NCBI RefSeq assembly: GCF_006715485.1
Contig: NZ_VFNH01000001.1
Span: forward strand, 2,108,001 to 2,172,000
DNA from: Herbaspirillum sp. SJZ107
Lineage (GTDB): Bacteria > Pseudomonadota > Gammaproteobacteria > Burkholderiales > Burkholderiaceae_D
Direction of reading: 5' to 3'
DNA length: 64,000 nucleotides
Numbering within the stretch: the stretch's first letter is position 1; every line of letters starts with the position of its first letter. A program made the translations under genes and the position numbers. Below, piece by piece: positions 44,922-53,038 of the stretch. The notes below the pieces were generated by a model. It made no database searches. It saw only the letters and a list, made by a program, of their open reading frames with translations, and was not told the DNA's origin.

Positions 44922-46655
44922 TCAGAAGATGTCCGGCTCCTTCACCGGCGCGCCGAAATCGGTCTGCAGGAAATCGAAGTCGCAGCCTTCGTTCGCCTGG
45001 CGGATGTGTTGCGAGAACATCCAGCCGTAGCCGCGTTCGAAGCGCGGCGGCGGCGCCTGCCACTCGGCCTGGCGGCGCGCCAGTTCCTCGTCGCTCACGT
45101 TGAGGTGGATCGAGCGCTCGGCGATGTCGACCGAGATCATGTCGCCGGTCTTCACCAGCGCGAACGGACCGCCCAGGTAGGCTTCCGGCGCCACGTGCAG
45201 GATGCAGGCGCCGTAGCTGGTGCCGCTCATGCGCGCATCGGACATCCGCAGCATGTCGCGCACGCCCTGCTTGACCAGCTTTTTCGGGATCGGCAGCATG
45301 CCCCACTCCGGCATGCCCGGACCGCCGCGCGGACCGGCGTTACGCAAGATCATGACGGTGTCGGCGGTGACGTCGAGGTCGTCGCGTTCGACCGCTTCCT
45401 TCATGCTCGGGTAATCGTCGAACACCAGCGCCGGGCCGGTATGCTTGTAGAAGCGCTTTTCGCAGGCGCTCGGCTTCATCACGCAGCCGCCCGGGGCGAT
45501 ATTCCCCTTCAGGACCGCCAGTGCGCCTTCCTGGTACAGCGCGTTGTCCGGGGTGCGGATCACGTCGTCGTTGTAGACCTCGGCGCCCTCGATATTCTGG
45601 CCGATGGTCTGGCCGTTGACGGTCATGCAGTCCAGGTGCAGCTTGTCGCGGATGCGGTTCATCAGCGCCGGCAGGCCGCCGGCATAGAAAAAGTCTTCCA
45701 TCAGGTACTTCTCGCCGCTCGGACGGATGTTGGCGATTACCGGCACGATGCGGCTGATGCGGTCGAAGTCCTCCAGTCCGATCTGCTGGCCCGCCCGGCG
45801 CGCCATCGCGATCAGGTGGATCACGGCATTCGTCGAGCAGCCCATCGCCATCGCCACCGCGATCGCGTTTTCGAAGGCGTCGCGGGTCTGGATTTTATCC
45901 GGGGTCAGGTCGTCCCACACCATGTCGACGATGCGGCGCCCGGCGTTTGCGCACATGCGGATGTGGTTGGCGTCGGCGGCCGGGATCGAGGAGGCGCCCG
46001 GCAGCGTCATGCCGATCGATTCGGCGATCGCCATCATGGTGCTGGCCGTGCCCATGGTCATGCAGGTGCCGTGGCTGCGCGCGATGCCGAATTCGATGCC
46101 GGTCCACTGCTCGTCGGTGATGTTGCCGGCGCGCCGTTCGTCCCAGTACTTCCAGGCATCCGAGCCGGAGCCCAGCACCTGTCCCTTGTAGTTACCGCGC
46201 AGCATGGGGCCGGCCGGGATGAAGATGCAGGGCACGGCCGCGCTGGTAGCGCCCAGCAGCAGGCCCGGGGTGGTCTTGTCGCAGCCGCCCATCAGCACGG
46301 CGCCGTCGATCGGATGCATGCGGATCAGCTCTTCCGCCTCGATCGCCAGCAGGTTGCGGTACATCATGGTGGTCGGCTTGACCGCACTTTCCGACAACGA
46401 GATGGCCGGCAATTCGATCGGGAAGCCGCCGGCCTGCAGGATGCCGCGCTTGACGTCGTCGACGCGCTGCTTGAAGTGGGCGTGGCAGGGATTGATGTCG
46501 GACCAGGTATTGATGATGCCGATCACCGGCTTGCCCATGAATTCTTCGGGCGAATAGCCCATTTGCATGATGCGTGAACGGTGGCCGGAAGAGCGCAGAT
46601 CGTCGGGAGCGAACCAGCGGGCGCTGCGGAGTGTCTCAGGTGTTTTCTTTGTCAT
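44922..46655 (-). CDS. IlvD/Edd family sugar-acid dehydratase (L-arabinonate dehydratase-like)
   Basis: The 577-residue protein has the three iron-sulfur cysteines of the family: Cys57 in DINPCHAHF, Cys125 in LMGGCDKTTPG and Cys198 in SHGTCMTMGTAS. The length and the PTTMMYRNLLAIEAEELI block match the sugar-acid branch (arabinonate, xylonate or related dehydratases) rather than IlvD or Edd proper. It removes water from an aldonate to give a 2-keto-3-deoxy acid. The ATG at 46655 follows the AT-rich operator region. It is the first gene of a five-gene operon. The exact substrate is not determined by sequence alone. Confidence 0.9.
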   Translation of the reverse strand: MTKKTPETLRSARWFAPDDLRSSGHRSRIMQMGYSPEEFMGKPVIGIINTWSDINPCHAHFKQRVDDVKRGILQAGGFPIELPAISLSESAVKPTTMMYRNLLAIEAEELIRMHPIDGAVLMGGCDKTTPGLLLGATSAAVPCIFIPAGPMLRGNYKGQVLGSGSDAWKYWDERRAGNITDEQWTGIEFGIARSHGTCMTMGTASTMMAIAESIGMTLPGASSIPAADANHIRMCANAGRRIVDMVWDDLTPDKIQTRDAFENAIAVAMAMGCSTNAVIHLIAMARRAGQQIGLEDFDRISRIVPVIANIRPSGEKYLMEDFFYAGGLPALMNRIRDKLHLDCMTVNGQTIGQNIEGAEVYNDDVIRTPDNALYQEGALAVLKGNIAPGGCVMKPSACEKRFYKHTGPALVFDDYPSMKEAVERDDLDVTADTVMILRNAGPRGGPGMPEWGMLPIPKKLVKQGVRDMLRMSDARMSGTSYGACILHVAPEAYLGGPFALVKTGDMISVDIAERSIHLNVSDEELARRQAEWQAPPPRFERGYGWMFSQHIRQANEGCDFDFLQTDFGAPVKEPDIF

Positions 46656-46696
46656 GATGATCTCGAGGACAATGGCTTTGCGTTGAAGCATTAAAG

Positions 46697-46712
46697 CACT
46701 AATGTATTAGTG
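46697..46712. promoter_or_regulatory. GntR-type operator palindrome in the dehydratase/GntR divergent gap
   Basis: CACTAATGTATTAGTG has perfect 7-bp arms around GT. It lies 41 nt upstream of the dehydratase start and 73 nt upstream of the GntR start, overlapping the expected promoter of the operon. The adjacent GntR/FCD protein is the probable ligand. Confidence 0.7.
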
Positions 46713-46785
46713 TGTCAAAGTGTTTGCGCTGATCGAAATCGCTTATCATGTCGGTATCTCATTTCGCCGAAGACCGACCACCGCC

Positions 46786-47481
46786 ATGCATGCCGCCCTC
46801 GAACTGCCGGAGTTCACGCTCGACCGCTCGCGCCACGCTGCGCCCCAGGTGTTCGAACGCTTGCGCGACATGATCATCGACATGACGCTGACGCCGGGCA
46901 CCGTGCTGTCGCGCACCGAACTGGCGGCGCGCTTCGGCCTGTCGCAGACGCCGATCCGCGACGCCCTGCAGCGCCTCGGGGAAGAAGGACTGGTCGACAT
47001 CTTCCCGCAGCATGCGACCGTGGTACGGCCGATCGAAGTCGCGCTGGCACGCGAAGCCCACTTCCTGCGCAATGCGATCGAACTCGAAGTCGTGAATACC
47101 CTGGCCTCGCGTCCGGACCCCGCGCTCATCGCGAAGCTGCGGTCGAACCTGGCCCGCCAGCGCCTGGTCGCGGCGGAAGACGACCTGCACGAATTCAGCA
47201 TGGCCGACCAGGCCATGCACCAGATGATGTACGTCGCTGCCAACGTGCCCAATCTATGGCAGATGGTGCGCAGCCAGAGTGGCCACATCGACCGCCTGCG
47301 CCGCCTCGACCTGCCGTCGCCGGGCAAGCTGGCGCGCGTGCTGGGCGACCATACCGAACTGGTGGATGCGATCGAACGCGGCGATGCCCCGGGGGCGCAA
47401 GAGGTGCTGCGGCGCCACTTGTCCGGCACCTTGCAGAACATCGACGACATTCGCAAGCGCCATCCGAGCTACGTCCGCTGA
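46786..47481 (+). CDS. GntR family regulator (FCD domain) of the sugar-acid operon
   Basis: The 231-residue protein has the GntR winged helix (about 18-80: QVFERLRDMIIDMTLTPGTV, then AARFGLSQTPIRDALQRL). An FCD ligand domain follows with metal-type residues (MADQAMHQMMYVAANVP, HTELVDAIERGD and RRHLSGTLQNI). The start at 46786 gives a normal N-terminus; the upstream in-frame start at 46720 falls within the promoter area. It is divergent from the dehydratase operon, with the 46697-46712 palindrome between them. It probably represses the operon until the sugar acid binds. Confidence 0.92.
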   Translation: MHAALELPEFTLDRSRHAAPQVFERLRDMIIDMTLTPGTVLSRTELAARFGLSQTPIRDALQRLGEEGLVDIFPQHATVVRPIEVALAREAHFLRNAIELEVVNTLASRPDPALIAKLRSNLARQRLVAAEDDLHEFSMADQAMHQMMYVAANVPNLWQMVRSQSGHIDRLRRLDLPSPGKLARVLGDHTELVDAIERGDAPGAQEVLRRHLSGTLQNIDDIRKRHPSYVR

Positions 47482-47582
47482 GGCCCCGCTTGTCATGCCG
47501 CTGATCGCTTGGGTTACTGCACTTGCAACATTTCAGCGCCCAAACTAAGATTCGCCATTGCGATCTTTCCGGACACTGAATA

Positions 47583-48281
47583 ATGAAGAGAAACACTGTG
47601 TTGCACGAAGCGATTGTGGCTGAACCGCGCCTGTATCGGGTTGTGTCCGGCAAGATCGAGCAGCTGATCAAGGAAGAAAACATCCAGCCGGGAGAGCGCC
47701 TGCCGTCCGAGCGCGACCTCGCCATCAAGCTGGGCGTCAGCCGCACCTCGCTGCGCGAAGCGCTGATCGCGCTCGAGCTGGGCGGCATCATCGAAGTGCG
47801 CGGCGGCTCCGGTGTCTACGTCAGCGAACAGGCCCCGCCCCAGCCCGAAGTGCGCCCGGCAGGCCCCGGCCCGTTCGAGGTGCTGGCGGCGCGCCGCATG
47901 ATCGAAGTCGAAGTCGCCGCGATGGCCGCCAAGAACGCCACCGATGCCGCGATCGACGCCATCCTGGTCGCGGTCGAGCAGATGGAACAGCATCACGAAG
48001 ACCTCGGCAACAACGAATCGGCCGACCGCAATTTCCACCTGGCGATCGCACGGGCTTCGGGCAACAGCGCGATGGTCGGTGTAATCGATTACTTGTGGAA
48101 CCAGCGCGGCACCCTGTGGCACAAGCTGACCGAACACTTCCAGACCGAGGAATTGCGCCAGCAGACCCTGATCGACCACCGGAACATCCTGGCGGCGATT
48201 GCTGCGCACGATGTGCCGGGGGCCAGGCTGGCGATGCGCGCGCACCTGGACCGGGTGACGCGGACGTTCTCGCGCGGTTGA
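47583..48281 (+). CDS. GntR/FadR family regulator (FCD domain), candidate pectin regulator
   Basis: The 232-residue protein has a GntR DNA-binding domain (LYRVVSGKIEQLIKEENIQP, then PSERDLAIKLGVSRTSLREA). The FCD domain carries the expected helices and His residues (ADRNFHLAIARASGNSAMV, DHRNILAAIAAHDVPGARLA). FadR-subfamily proteins in proteobacteria commonly govern hexuronate and pectin genes and bind TGGT-N-ACCA-like sites. The pectin cluster 2-15 kb downstream carries such sites (51302-51331, 52870-52899), so this is the best local candidate to bind them. It is a single gene with no co-directional partner nearby. Confidence 0.9.
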   Translation: MKRNTVLHEAIVAEPRLYRVVSGKIEQLIKEENIQPGERLPSERDLAIKLGVSRTSLREALIALELGGIIEVRGGSGVYVSEQAPPQPEVRPAGPGPFEVLAARRMIEVEVAAMAAKNATDAAIDAILVAVEQMEQHHEDLGNNESADRNFHLAIARASGNSAMVGVIDYLWNQRGTLWHKLTEHFQTEELRQQTLIDHRNILAAIAAHDVPGARLAMRAHLDRVTRTFSRG

Positions 48282-48293
48282 GCTACGGCTGTC

Positions 48294-48767
48294 TCAGCAG
48301 CCGCTATCGACGATCGCGACCCGCGCCGGCGTGACCACGCCACCGACCGACGTTGCCTCGGAATAGATCGCATTGCAGGTTTCGGCATCGGCGGCGCTCT
48401 TCGGCGACACGATCAGGTCACGGCCGTTGACCTTGAGCTTCCAGTCGTCATCGGTCAAGCCGGCGGCAGCGGCGGTTGTCGTGGCAGAGGACGGGTAACC
48501 GATGACCATCGCCACGGCGACGCCTTCCATGTCGACGGGCGCGGTACGGGAACCGGTCACCAGGGACTTACCATGCGTCATGGCACTGACGGAAGCAAGG
48601 GCGCCGCCGGCCGCGCGGACGGTGGCCTTGCGTGCATCGCTGCTCAGGTCAGCATACTTCGGCAGCGCGGTGGCCGCCAGGATGCCCAGGACCACGATGA
48701 CGACGATCAGCTCGATCAGCGTAAAACCGCCTTGTGCCTGGCCGGCCCGAATTTCCCTTACATTCAC
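48294..48767 (-). CDS. Type IV pilin-like/MSHA-type prepilin
   Basis: The 157-residue protein has a short leader and the prepilin peptidase site GGFTLIELIVVIVVLGILA, with G/F cleavage and Glu at mature position 5. A globular domain follows with a terminal Cys pair (AETCNAIYSE and VDSGC). It begins at a GTG (48767), because the nearby ATG is directly followed by TAA in its frame. A GGAGATAGAGG ribosome site supports the GTG. It stands alone, with no pilus assembly genes beside it. MshA-like pilin or minor pseudopilin are the plausible roles. Confidence 0.87.
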   Translation of the reverse strand: MNVREIRAGQAQGGFTLIELIVVIVVLGILAATALPKYADLSSDARKATVRAAGGALASVSAMTHGKSLVTGSRTAPVDMEGVAVAMVIGYPSSATTTAAAAGLTDDDWKLKVNGRDLIVSPKSAADAETCNAIYSEATSVGGVVTPARVAIVDSGC

Positions 48768-48971
48768 CCTCTATCTCCAAACAAGTTAAGTTGCGCAGCC
48801 GTCCACAGGTGGTCAACCGGGTGCGGCGCTTGTTGATTTGATGCAACTTAAATATTTTACAGATAAAGCGTTTAAGAAAATATGCGGACGTAAATAATTT
48901 TCCCTTTCTGCAACACCAAGCGGCGAGCAGCTTTCATTGCCCCCCCCTGCTCACGTGCATAACAGTCCTGG

Positions 48972-49241
48972 TTATGTAGCACGCCAGAGCAGTTCAAATT
49001 CTGCCTGGGAGATGATGAGGTAAGCCGTTTCCGCCAGATCGAGTGGCGTCTCGGCGAGTGCGCCGAATTGATCGTCGCTGCGCATGGTGCTATAGCAAAG
49101 CCGTACGCCACCATCGTATTGTTCGATTTGCCGCGTCACCCAGCCATCAGGGTCGACTTCGAAATACCACCACGACGTCCCCCAGGCGTCGTATTCGTCA
49201 CCGCGCGTCTGGTTCCAATGTCGCTTTACGTATGTTGGCAT
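48972..49241 (-). CDS. Hypothetical 89-residue protein (DUF6881-like)
   Basis: The protein starts MPTYVKRHWNQTRGDEYDAW and contains WYFEVDPDGWVTRQIEQYDGG and a C-terminal LIISQAEFELLWRAT. The pattern of a short beta-rich W-rich domain with a DGW-x-RQIE segment recalls small DUF6881-type proteins. Those are often found near polymorphic toxin or immunity genes. I place the start at 49241, since upstream in-frame sequence is low-complexity Arg/Ser without a ribosome site. It may be co-transcribed with the secreted protein gene at 49330-50115. The function is unknown. Confidence 0.6.
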   Translation of the reverse strand: MPTYVKRHWNQTRGDEYDAWGTSWWYFEVDPDGWVTRQIEQYDGGVRLCYSTMRSDDQFGALAETPLDLAETAYLIISQAEFELLWRAT

Positions 49242-49329
49242 GGCTTGATAAGCATGACGATTTCCCCCGGGCGCACCAGGGCGATTGCATCCCCCGGCGA
49301 TTTGAAAAACGTGTACTTGTTGTCGGCGG

Positions 49330-50115
49330 CTACTGCGGATGCCCGGTCGTGGACGTCCTGTATTTCGCGTCGATGCGGGCATCGATCTCGTTCGACAGCC
49401 GCTCCAGGTAACCCCGCCCCCGCTCGGTGTCGATGGCAGCGGACATCGTCTTGTTGAACGCGTCACGGAAGGTCTCGAAATCCGCTTCGTACACATCGCC
49501 GGTCACGACCCAATCGATGCCATGCCGCTTGTACCGGTCGATGCGGTCCAGCATCTGCCGGTCCGGCGGCAGGCCGGGTACCAGGATCGCAGGCGTCCCA
49601 TTTGCCAGACAGAGCCGAGCCATCGCGTTGCCGCTGTCGCGGGTGGCGCTCGACCTCGTGACCGCGAGGTCCATGCACGGAACGCGCGCCCGCGGGTCGC
49701 GGAATCCGGTCAGTCTGACACACGCCAGCCGCTGCTCGAAACCGGCAGGGACAGATGACCAGCAGCGGGCCGCGGCGGGCAGCTTCCCGAGGCCAAAGGC
49801 GCCTTTGCCCAGCGCATCCGCCAAATGCCGCATCGCTGCGGGCCGACCAGCGACGGCGGCCCGAAACAGGAATCGAACGCCTTCATGGCGCGGCGCGCCC
49901 ACTTCGCGACCATGCGGACCGAGGAGCAAGCCGGCAAGACGCTCCTGCTTTTCCGCATCGCCAAACTGGGCGTCGAACCACAAGGATCGATGCAAAGCCT
50001 TGTAGTCGCCTGTACGCACGCGCCGATGCTCATGAGCTGGATCGTCGCCGGCAACCGCAGCGCACGACAGCAGACCGGCTAACAAGCCCAGCATCCATTT
50101 CGATCGCAGCGACAT
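49330..50115 (-). CDS. Secreted protein of unknown function with Sel1-like segment
   Basis: The 261-residue protein has a signal peptide (MSLRSKWMLGLLAGLLSCAAVAG). Its N-terminal third contains repeat-like helices (SLWFDAQFGDAEKQERLAGL, then FLFRAAVAGRPAAMRHLADALG) that resemble Sel1/TPR helices. The C-terminal half contains several cysteines and no recognised motif. The ATG at 50115 has a GGGAGAG ribosome site; a GTG at 50127 in the same frame is less likely. It precedes the 89-residue gene on the same strand. Confidence 0.7.
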   Translation of the reverse strand: MSLRSKWMLGLLAGLLSCAAVAGDDPAHEHRRVRTGDYKALHRSLWFDAQFGDAEKQERLAGLLLGPHGREVGAPRHEGVRFLFRAAVAGRPAAMRHLADALGKGAFGLGKLPAAARCWSSVPAGFEQRLACVRLTGFRDPRARVPCMDLAVTRSSATRDSGNAMARLCLANGTPAILVPGLPPDRQMLDRIDRYKRHGIDWVVTGDVYEADFETFRDAFNKTMSAAIDTERGRGYLERLSNEIDARIDAKYRTSTTGHPQ

Positions 50116-50207
50116 GGTCTCTCCCACCCACCACCTGGTACAGCCACTCCACCCTGAGAGGCCCGAGCCGCTATCTTATATTAGCAGCTCGACAGGACCT
50201 GAAACCG

Positions 50208-51206
50208 CTACGGCCGCCCGCTGCCCGCCATCTGCGTGCGCAGGAAGGCCACCGTCGCCTCCACCGTCGGCGCCAGCCACGGGTCGAACAACCAGAAACT
50301 GTGCGGCGTGTCCGGCAGAAGCACCGTCTGCGCCGCCACGCCCTGCGCCTTCATTTTTTCGATCATCGCTTCGCGCCCGACGGCAAAGCGCGCCTGGGCG
50401 CTGCCGATGAACAGGATCGGCGGCGTCTTCGCGCTCACATGGAACGTCGGCGAAGCGTCGTGCCAGGTGTCCGCCGCTTCGGCATAGCTGCCACCCAGCC
50501 AGGACCCGGCTGCGGTCGGCCGCTTGGCCGGATTGTCCTCGTTCTCGCGCGCGGCCGGCGAGGTGAAGTCGGACAGGCCGTCGATGTTGACGATGGCCTG
50601 GGCCGCACTCGACACCGCCCCCGGCCCGCCGTCCGGATCGAAGCGCGCGATCCCATTGGTCACGCCCACCAGGCTGGCGATCTGCCCGCCGGCCGACCCG
50701 CCCGCGACTGCGATCCGCGCAGGATCGATCCCGTACTCGCCCGCATGCGCGCGCACCCAGCGCAGCGCCGACTTGAGGTCGTGGATGGCGGCCGGATAGC
50801 GCGCTTCCGGCGACAAGCGATAGCTGACGGTTGCGGTGGCGAAGCCGCGTTCGGCCATGCGGATTGCCATCGGTACGAACTCCGCCCGGTTGCCGGTCTG
50901 CCAGCCACCGCCGTGCACGAAGACCACGGCCGGCAAGGGCGCCGCTGGCTTCTGCGCGGGCAGGTACAGGTCCAGCTGCAGCGCATGGTCGCCGCGGCGT
51001 ATATAAGTGATGTCCCGGACCGCACGCACCGACGCCGGCAGTTCGCTGCCGGCGATGCGGATGAACGGGTACTTTCCGATCAGCTTCGCGTAGGTGGTCT
51101 CCGCGGTGTACGGCGCCGGCACGGGCGTGGCCGCGGCGGACTGCGCCGCCGCCAGCACGGGCAGGCACAGGCTGCACACCAGTATCGCGTTGCGGACCAG
51201 CTTCAT
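50208..51206 (-). CDS. Secreted alpha/beta hydrolase (esterase) of the pectin cluster
   Basis: The 332-residue protein has a signal peptide (AILVCSLCLPVLAAAQS). The alpha/beta-hydrolase motifs are PAVVFVHGGGWQTGN (oxyanion hole), the nucleophile elbow VAGGSAGGQIASL (Ser) and a C-terminal DTPHSFWLF with the catalytic His. This HGGG/GxSxG type is common in carbohydrate esterases and lipases. It diverges from the GH105 gene, and a candidate operator lies 40 nt upstream (51246-51256). Removal of acetyl or feruloyl groups from pectin fragments is the likely role. Confidence 0.88.
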   Translation of the reverse strand: MKLVRNAILVCSLCLPVLAAAQSAAATPVPAPYTAETTYAKLIGKYPFIRIAGSELPASVRAVRDITYIRRGDHALQLDLYLPAQKPAAPLPAVVFVHGGGWQTGNRAEFVPMAIRMAERGFATATVSYRLSPEARYPAAIHDLKSALRWVRAHAGEYGIDPARIAVAGGSAGGQIASLVGVTNGIARFDPDGGPGAVSSAAQAIVNIDGLSDFTSPAARENEDNPAKRPTAAGSWLGGSYAEAADTWHDASPTFHVSAKTPPILFIGSAQARFAVGREAMIEKMKAQGVAAQTVLLPDTPHSFWLFDPWLAPTVEATVAFLRTQMAGSGRP

Positions 51207-51245
51207 GGCGTCTCCTTGTTGTCGGTGCAGCCTTCGTGGGCCACG

Positions 51246-51256
51246 TGGTTTGTCCA
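51246..51256. promoter_or_regulatory. Single TGG-N5-CCA operator-like site upstream of the esterase gene
   Basis: On the minus strand the site reads TGGACAAACCA, matching the TGGACAGACCA and TGGCCAAACCA boxes found upstream of the receptor at 52870-52899. It sits 40 nt upstream of the esterase start codon. Confidence 0.5.
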
Positions 51257-51301
51257 GTATGCCACGCTGTCACCACGTCCGGCTAGTCCACCTTGCCAAT
51301 G

Positions 51302-51331
51302 TGGCCAGACCAACTTAGAATGGTCCGACCA
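51302..51331. promoter_or_regulatory. Paired operator boxes upstream of GH105 gene
   Basis: TGGCCAGACCA (51302-51312) and TGGTCCGACCA (51321-51331) are imperfect and perfect 11-bp palindromes with centres 19 bp apart. The 8-nt spacer (ACTTAGAA) resembles the one in the second pair at 52870-52899. They are typical in size and symmetry of FadR-subfamily GntR sites. Confidence 0.7.
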
Positions 51332-51401
51332 TAAAACGGATGAGCACGGTCGATCAGAGATCCGGCCTGCCGACCACAACGATATGCAACCGGAGACAAC
51401 G

Positions 51402-52805
51402 GTGAATCTGAACGCCAAGCTGCTCGCCAGCCTGATCGCCCTCGCCTTGAGTACCTCGGCCCACGCCGACGGCCCCTTCCGCAATACCGACAACAAGAAT
51501 CTCAAGGATCCCGCCGAGGGCAGCTATCCGGTCCCCTACAAAAAGCCGACCGCGGCCGAGATCACCGATGCGCTGCAGCTCGTGCGCGGCTACATGGAGT
51601 CGCATACGCCGACGCGCGTGGTGCACAGGAAGGACGGCGCAGAAATCACCGACTTCACCACCCCGGTGGCGGATGCGGTGATGGACACCACCGACGCCGA
51701 TTTCGGCTTGCAGGCCTACGAGATGGGGGTGGTCCACGCCGGCATGCTGCGGGCCGCAGAAGTCACCGGCGACAGGCGCTTCTCCGACCTCACCGCGCGC
51801 CACCTGCAGTTCTTCGCCGACCGGCTGCCCTACTTCCGCGCCCAGGAACAGCGCTTCCACCTCGAGCGCAACAACAGCTTCGCGCGCTTCCTCGACCCGC
51901 GCTCGCTCGACGACGCCGGTTCGATGTGCGCCGCCATGATGCGCGCGCGTGCGGCGAAGGTCGGTCCCGACATGGCAAGCCAGATCAAGGTCTGCGGCGA
52001 CTGGGTCGCCAAGGGCCAGTTCCGCCTGAAGGACGGCACCCTGGCGCGCGAGCGTCCGCAGGCAGTGTCGCTGTGGGCCGACGACATGTACATGGGCGTG
52101 CCGGCGCTGGCCGAACTGGGACGCATGAGCGGCAAGCGCGCCTACTTCGACGACGCCGTCAGGAACGTGCTGCAGTTCTCCGGCTACCTGTTCGACGAGA
52201 AGGACGGCCTGTACACCCACGGCTGGAACGCCAACAACCCGGACGCGCCGCACTTCTACTGGGGCCGCGCCAACGGCTGGGCGGTGCTGAGCATGTCCGA
52301 CCTGCTCGACGTGCTGCCGAAGGACCATCCGGGCTATCCGCAGGTGCTGGCGCAGCTGCGCAAGGCGCTGCGCGGCATCGGCCAGCTGCAGTCGGGCAGC
52401 GGCCTGTGGCACCAGATGCTGGACCGGAACGACTCCTACCTCGAGACCTCGGCCACCGCGATCTTCGTGTACACCTACGCGCACGCGATCAACCAGGGCT
52501 GGATCAGCCCGACGACCTACGGCGACATCGCGCTTGCCGGCTGGGCCGGCCTGTCGACGCGCATCGGCAAGGACGGCGCGGTCGACGGTACCTGCGTCGG
52601 CACCACCTTCGCCGGCGACCAGGTCTATTACTACAACCGCCCGGCCAGCAAGGACGCGCTGCACGGCTACGGCCCGACCCTGCTGGCCGGCGCCGAGATG
52701 ATCAGGCTGATGGCCAACCCGGCCTTCGAGATCCAGTACAAGGTGCGTACTTACCACTTCGTGCCCAGGGACGGCGGCCGGACCAGCTACCGCGAACATC
52801 CCTGA
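51402..52805 (+). CDS. GH105 unsaturated rhamnogalacturonyl/galacturonyl hydrolase, secreted
   Basis: The 467-residue protein has a signal peptide (LLASLIALALSTSAHA). The alpha/alpha-barrel of GH105 follows, including the catalytic-loop motif SLWADDMYMGVPALAELG (near residue 225) and the DGLYTHGWN and FYWGRANGW segments. Such enzymes remove the unsaturated uronic acid left by pectate or rhamnogalacturonan lyases. I chose the GTG at 51402 because a GGAGA ribosome site lies 6 nt upstream and it gives a clean signal peptide; an in-frame ATG at 51384 lacks one. Operator boxes lie about 70-100 nt upstream. Confidence 0.9.
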   Translation: MNLNAKLLASLIALALSTSAHADGPFRNTDNKNLKDPAEGSYPVPYKKPTAAEITDALQLVRGYMESHTPTRVVHRKDGAEITDFTTPVADAVMDTTDADFGLQAYEMGVVHAGMLRAAEVTGDRRFSDLTARHLQFFADRLPYFRAQEQRFHLERNNSFARFLDPRSLDDAGSMCAAMMRARAAKVGPDMASQIKVCGDWVAKGQFRLKDGTLARERPQAVSLWADDMYMGVPALAELGRMSGKRAYFDDAVRNVLQFSGYLFDEKDGLYTHGWNANNPDAPHFYWGRANGWAVLSMSDLLDVLPKDHPGYPQVLAQLRKALRGIGQLQSGSGLWHQMLDRNDSYLETSATAIFVYTYAHAINQGWISPTTYGDIALAGWAGLSTRIGKDGAVDGTCVGTTFAGDQVYYYNRPASKDALHGYGPTLLAGAEMIRLMANPAFEIQYKVRTYHFVPRDGGRTSYREHP

Positions 52806-52869
52806 ACTGTCTGTTCCCAACCACAACACGCAGGAAGCATTCAAATAGTGGCTGGACCAGTTGTTAAAC

Positions 52870-52899
52870 TGGCCAAACCAATTTAGACTGGACAGACCA
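52870..52899. promoter_or_regulatory. Paired operator boxes upstream of the TonB receptor gene
   Basis: TGGCCAAACCA (52870-52880) and TGGACAGACCA (52889-52899) have centres 19 bp apart, exactly as in the pair at 51302-51331. The spacers are near-identical (ATTTAGAC versus ACTTAGAA). They lie 140-170 nt before the receptor start in a 233-nt gap. Confidence 0.7.
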
Positions 52900-53038
52900 G
52901 TAATTCAAGCGGAGCACCTACCAAAGACCAGCCACACGCTACCAGTTTCAAGAAGCCCGGAACGACACCAAAGGCGCCGCGGACACCGACGGCGCCACGT
53001 CATCGAGTCGCATCGAATCAAAACCAGGAGACAGCTTC

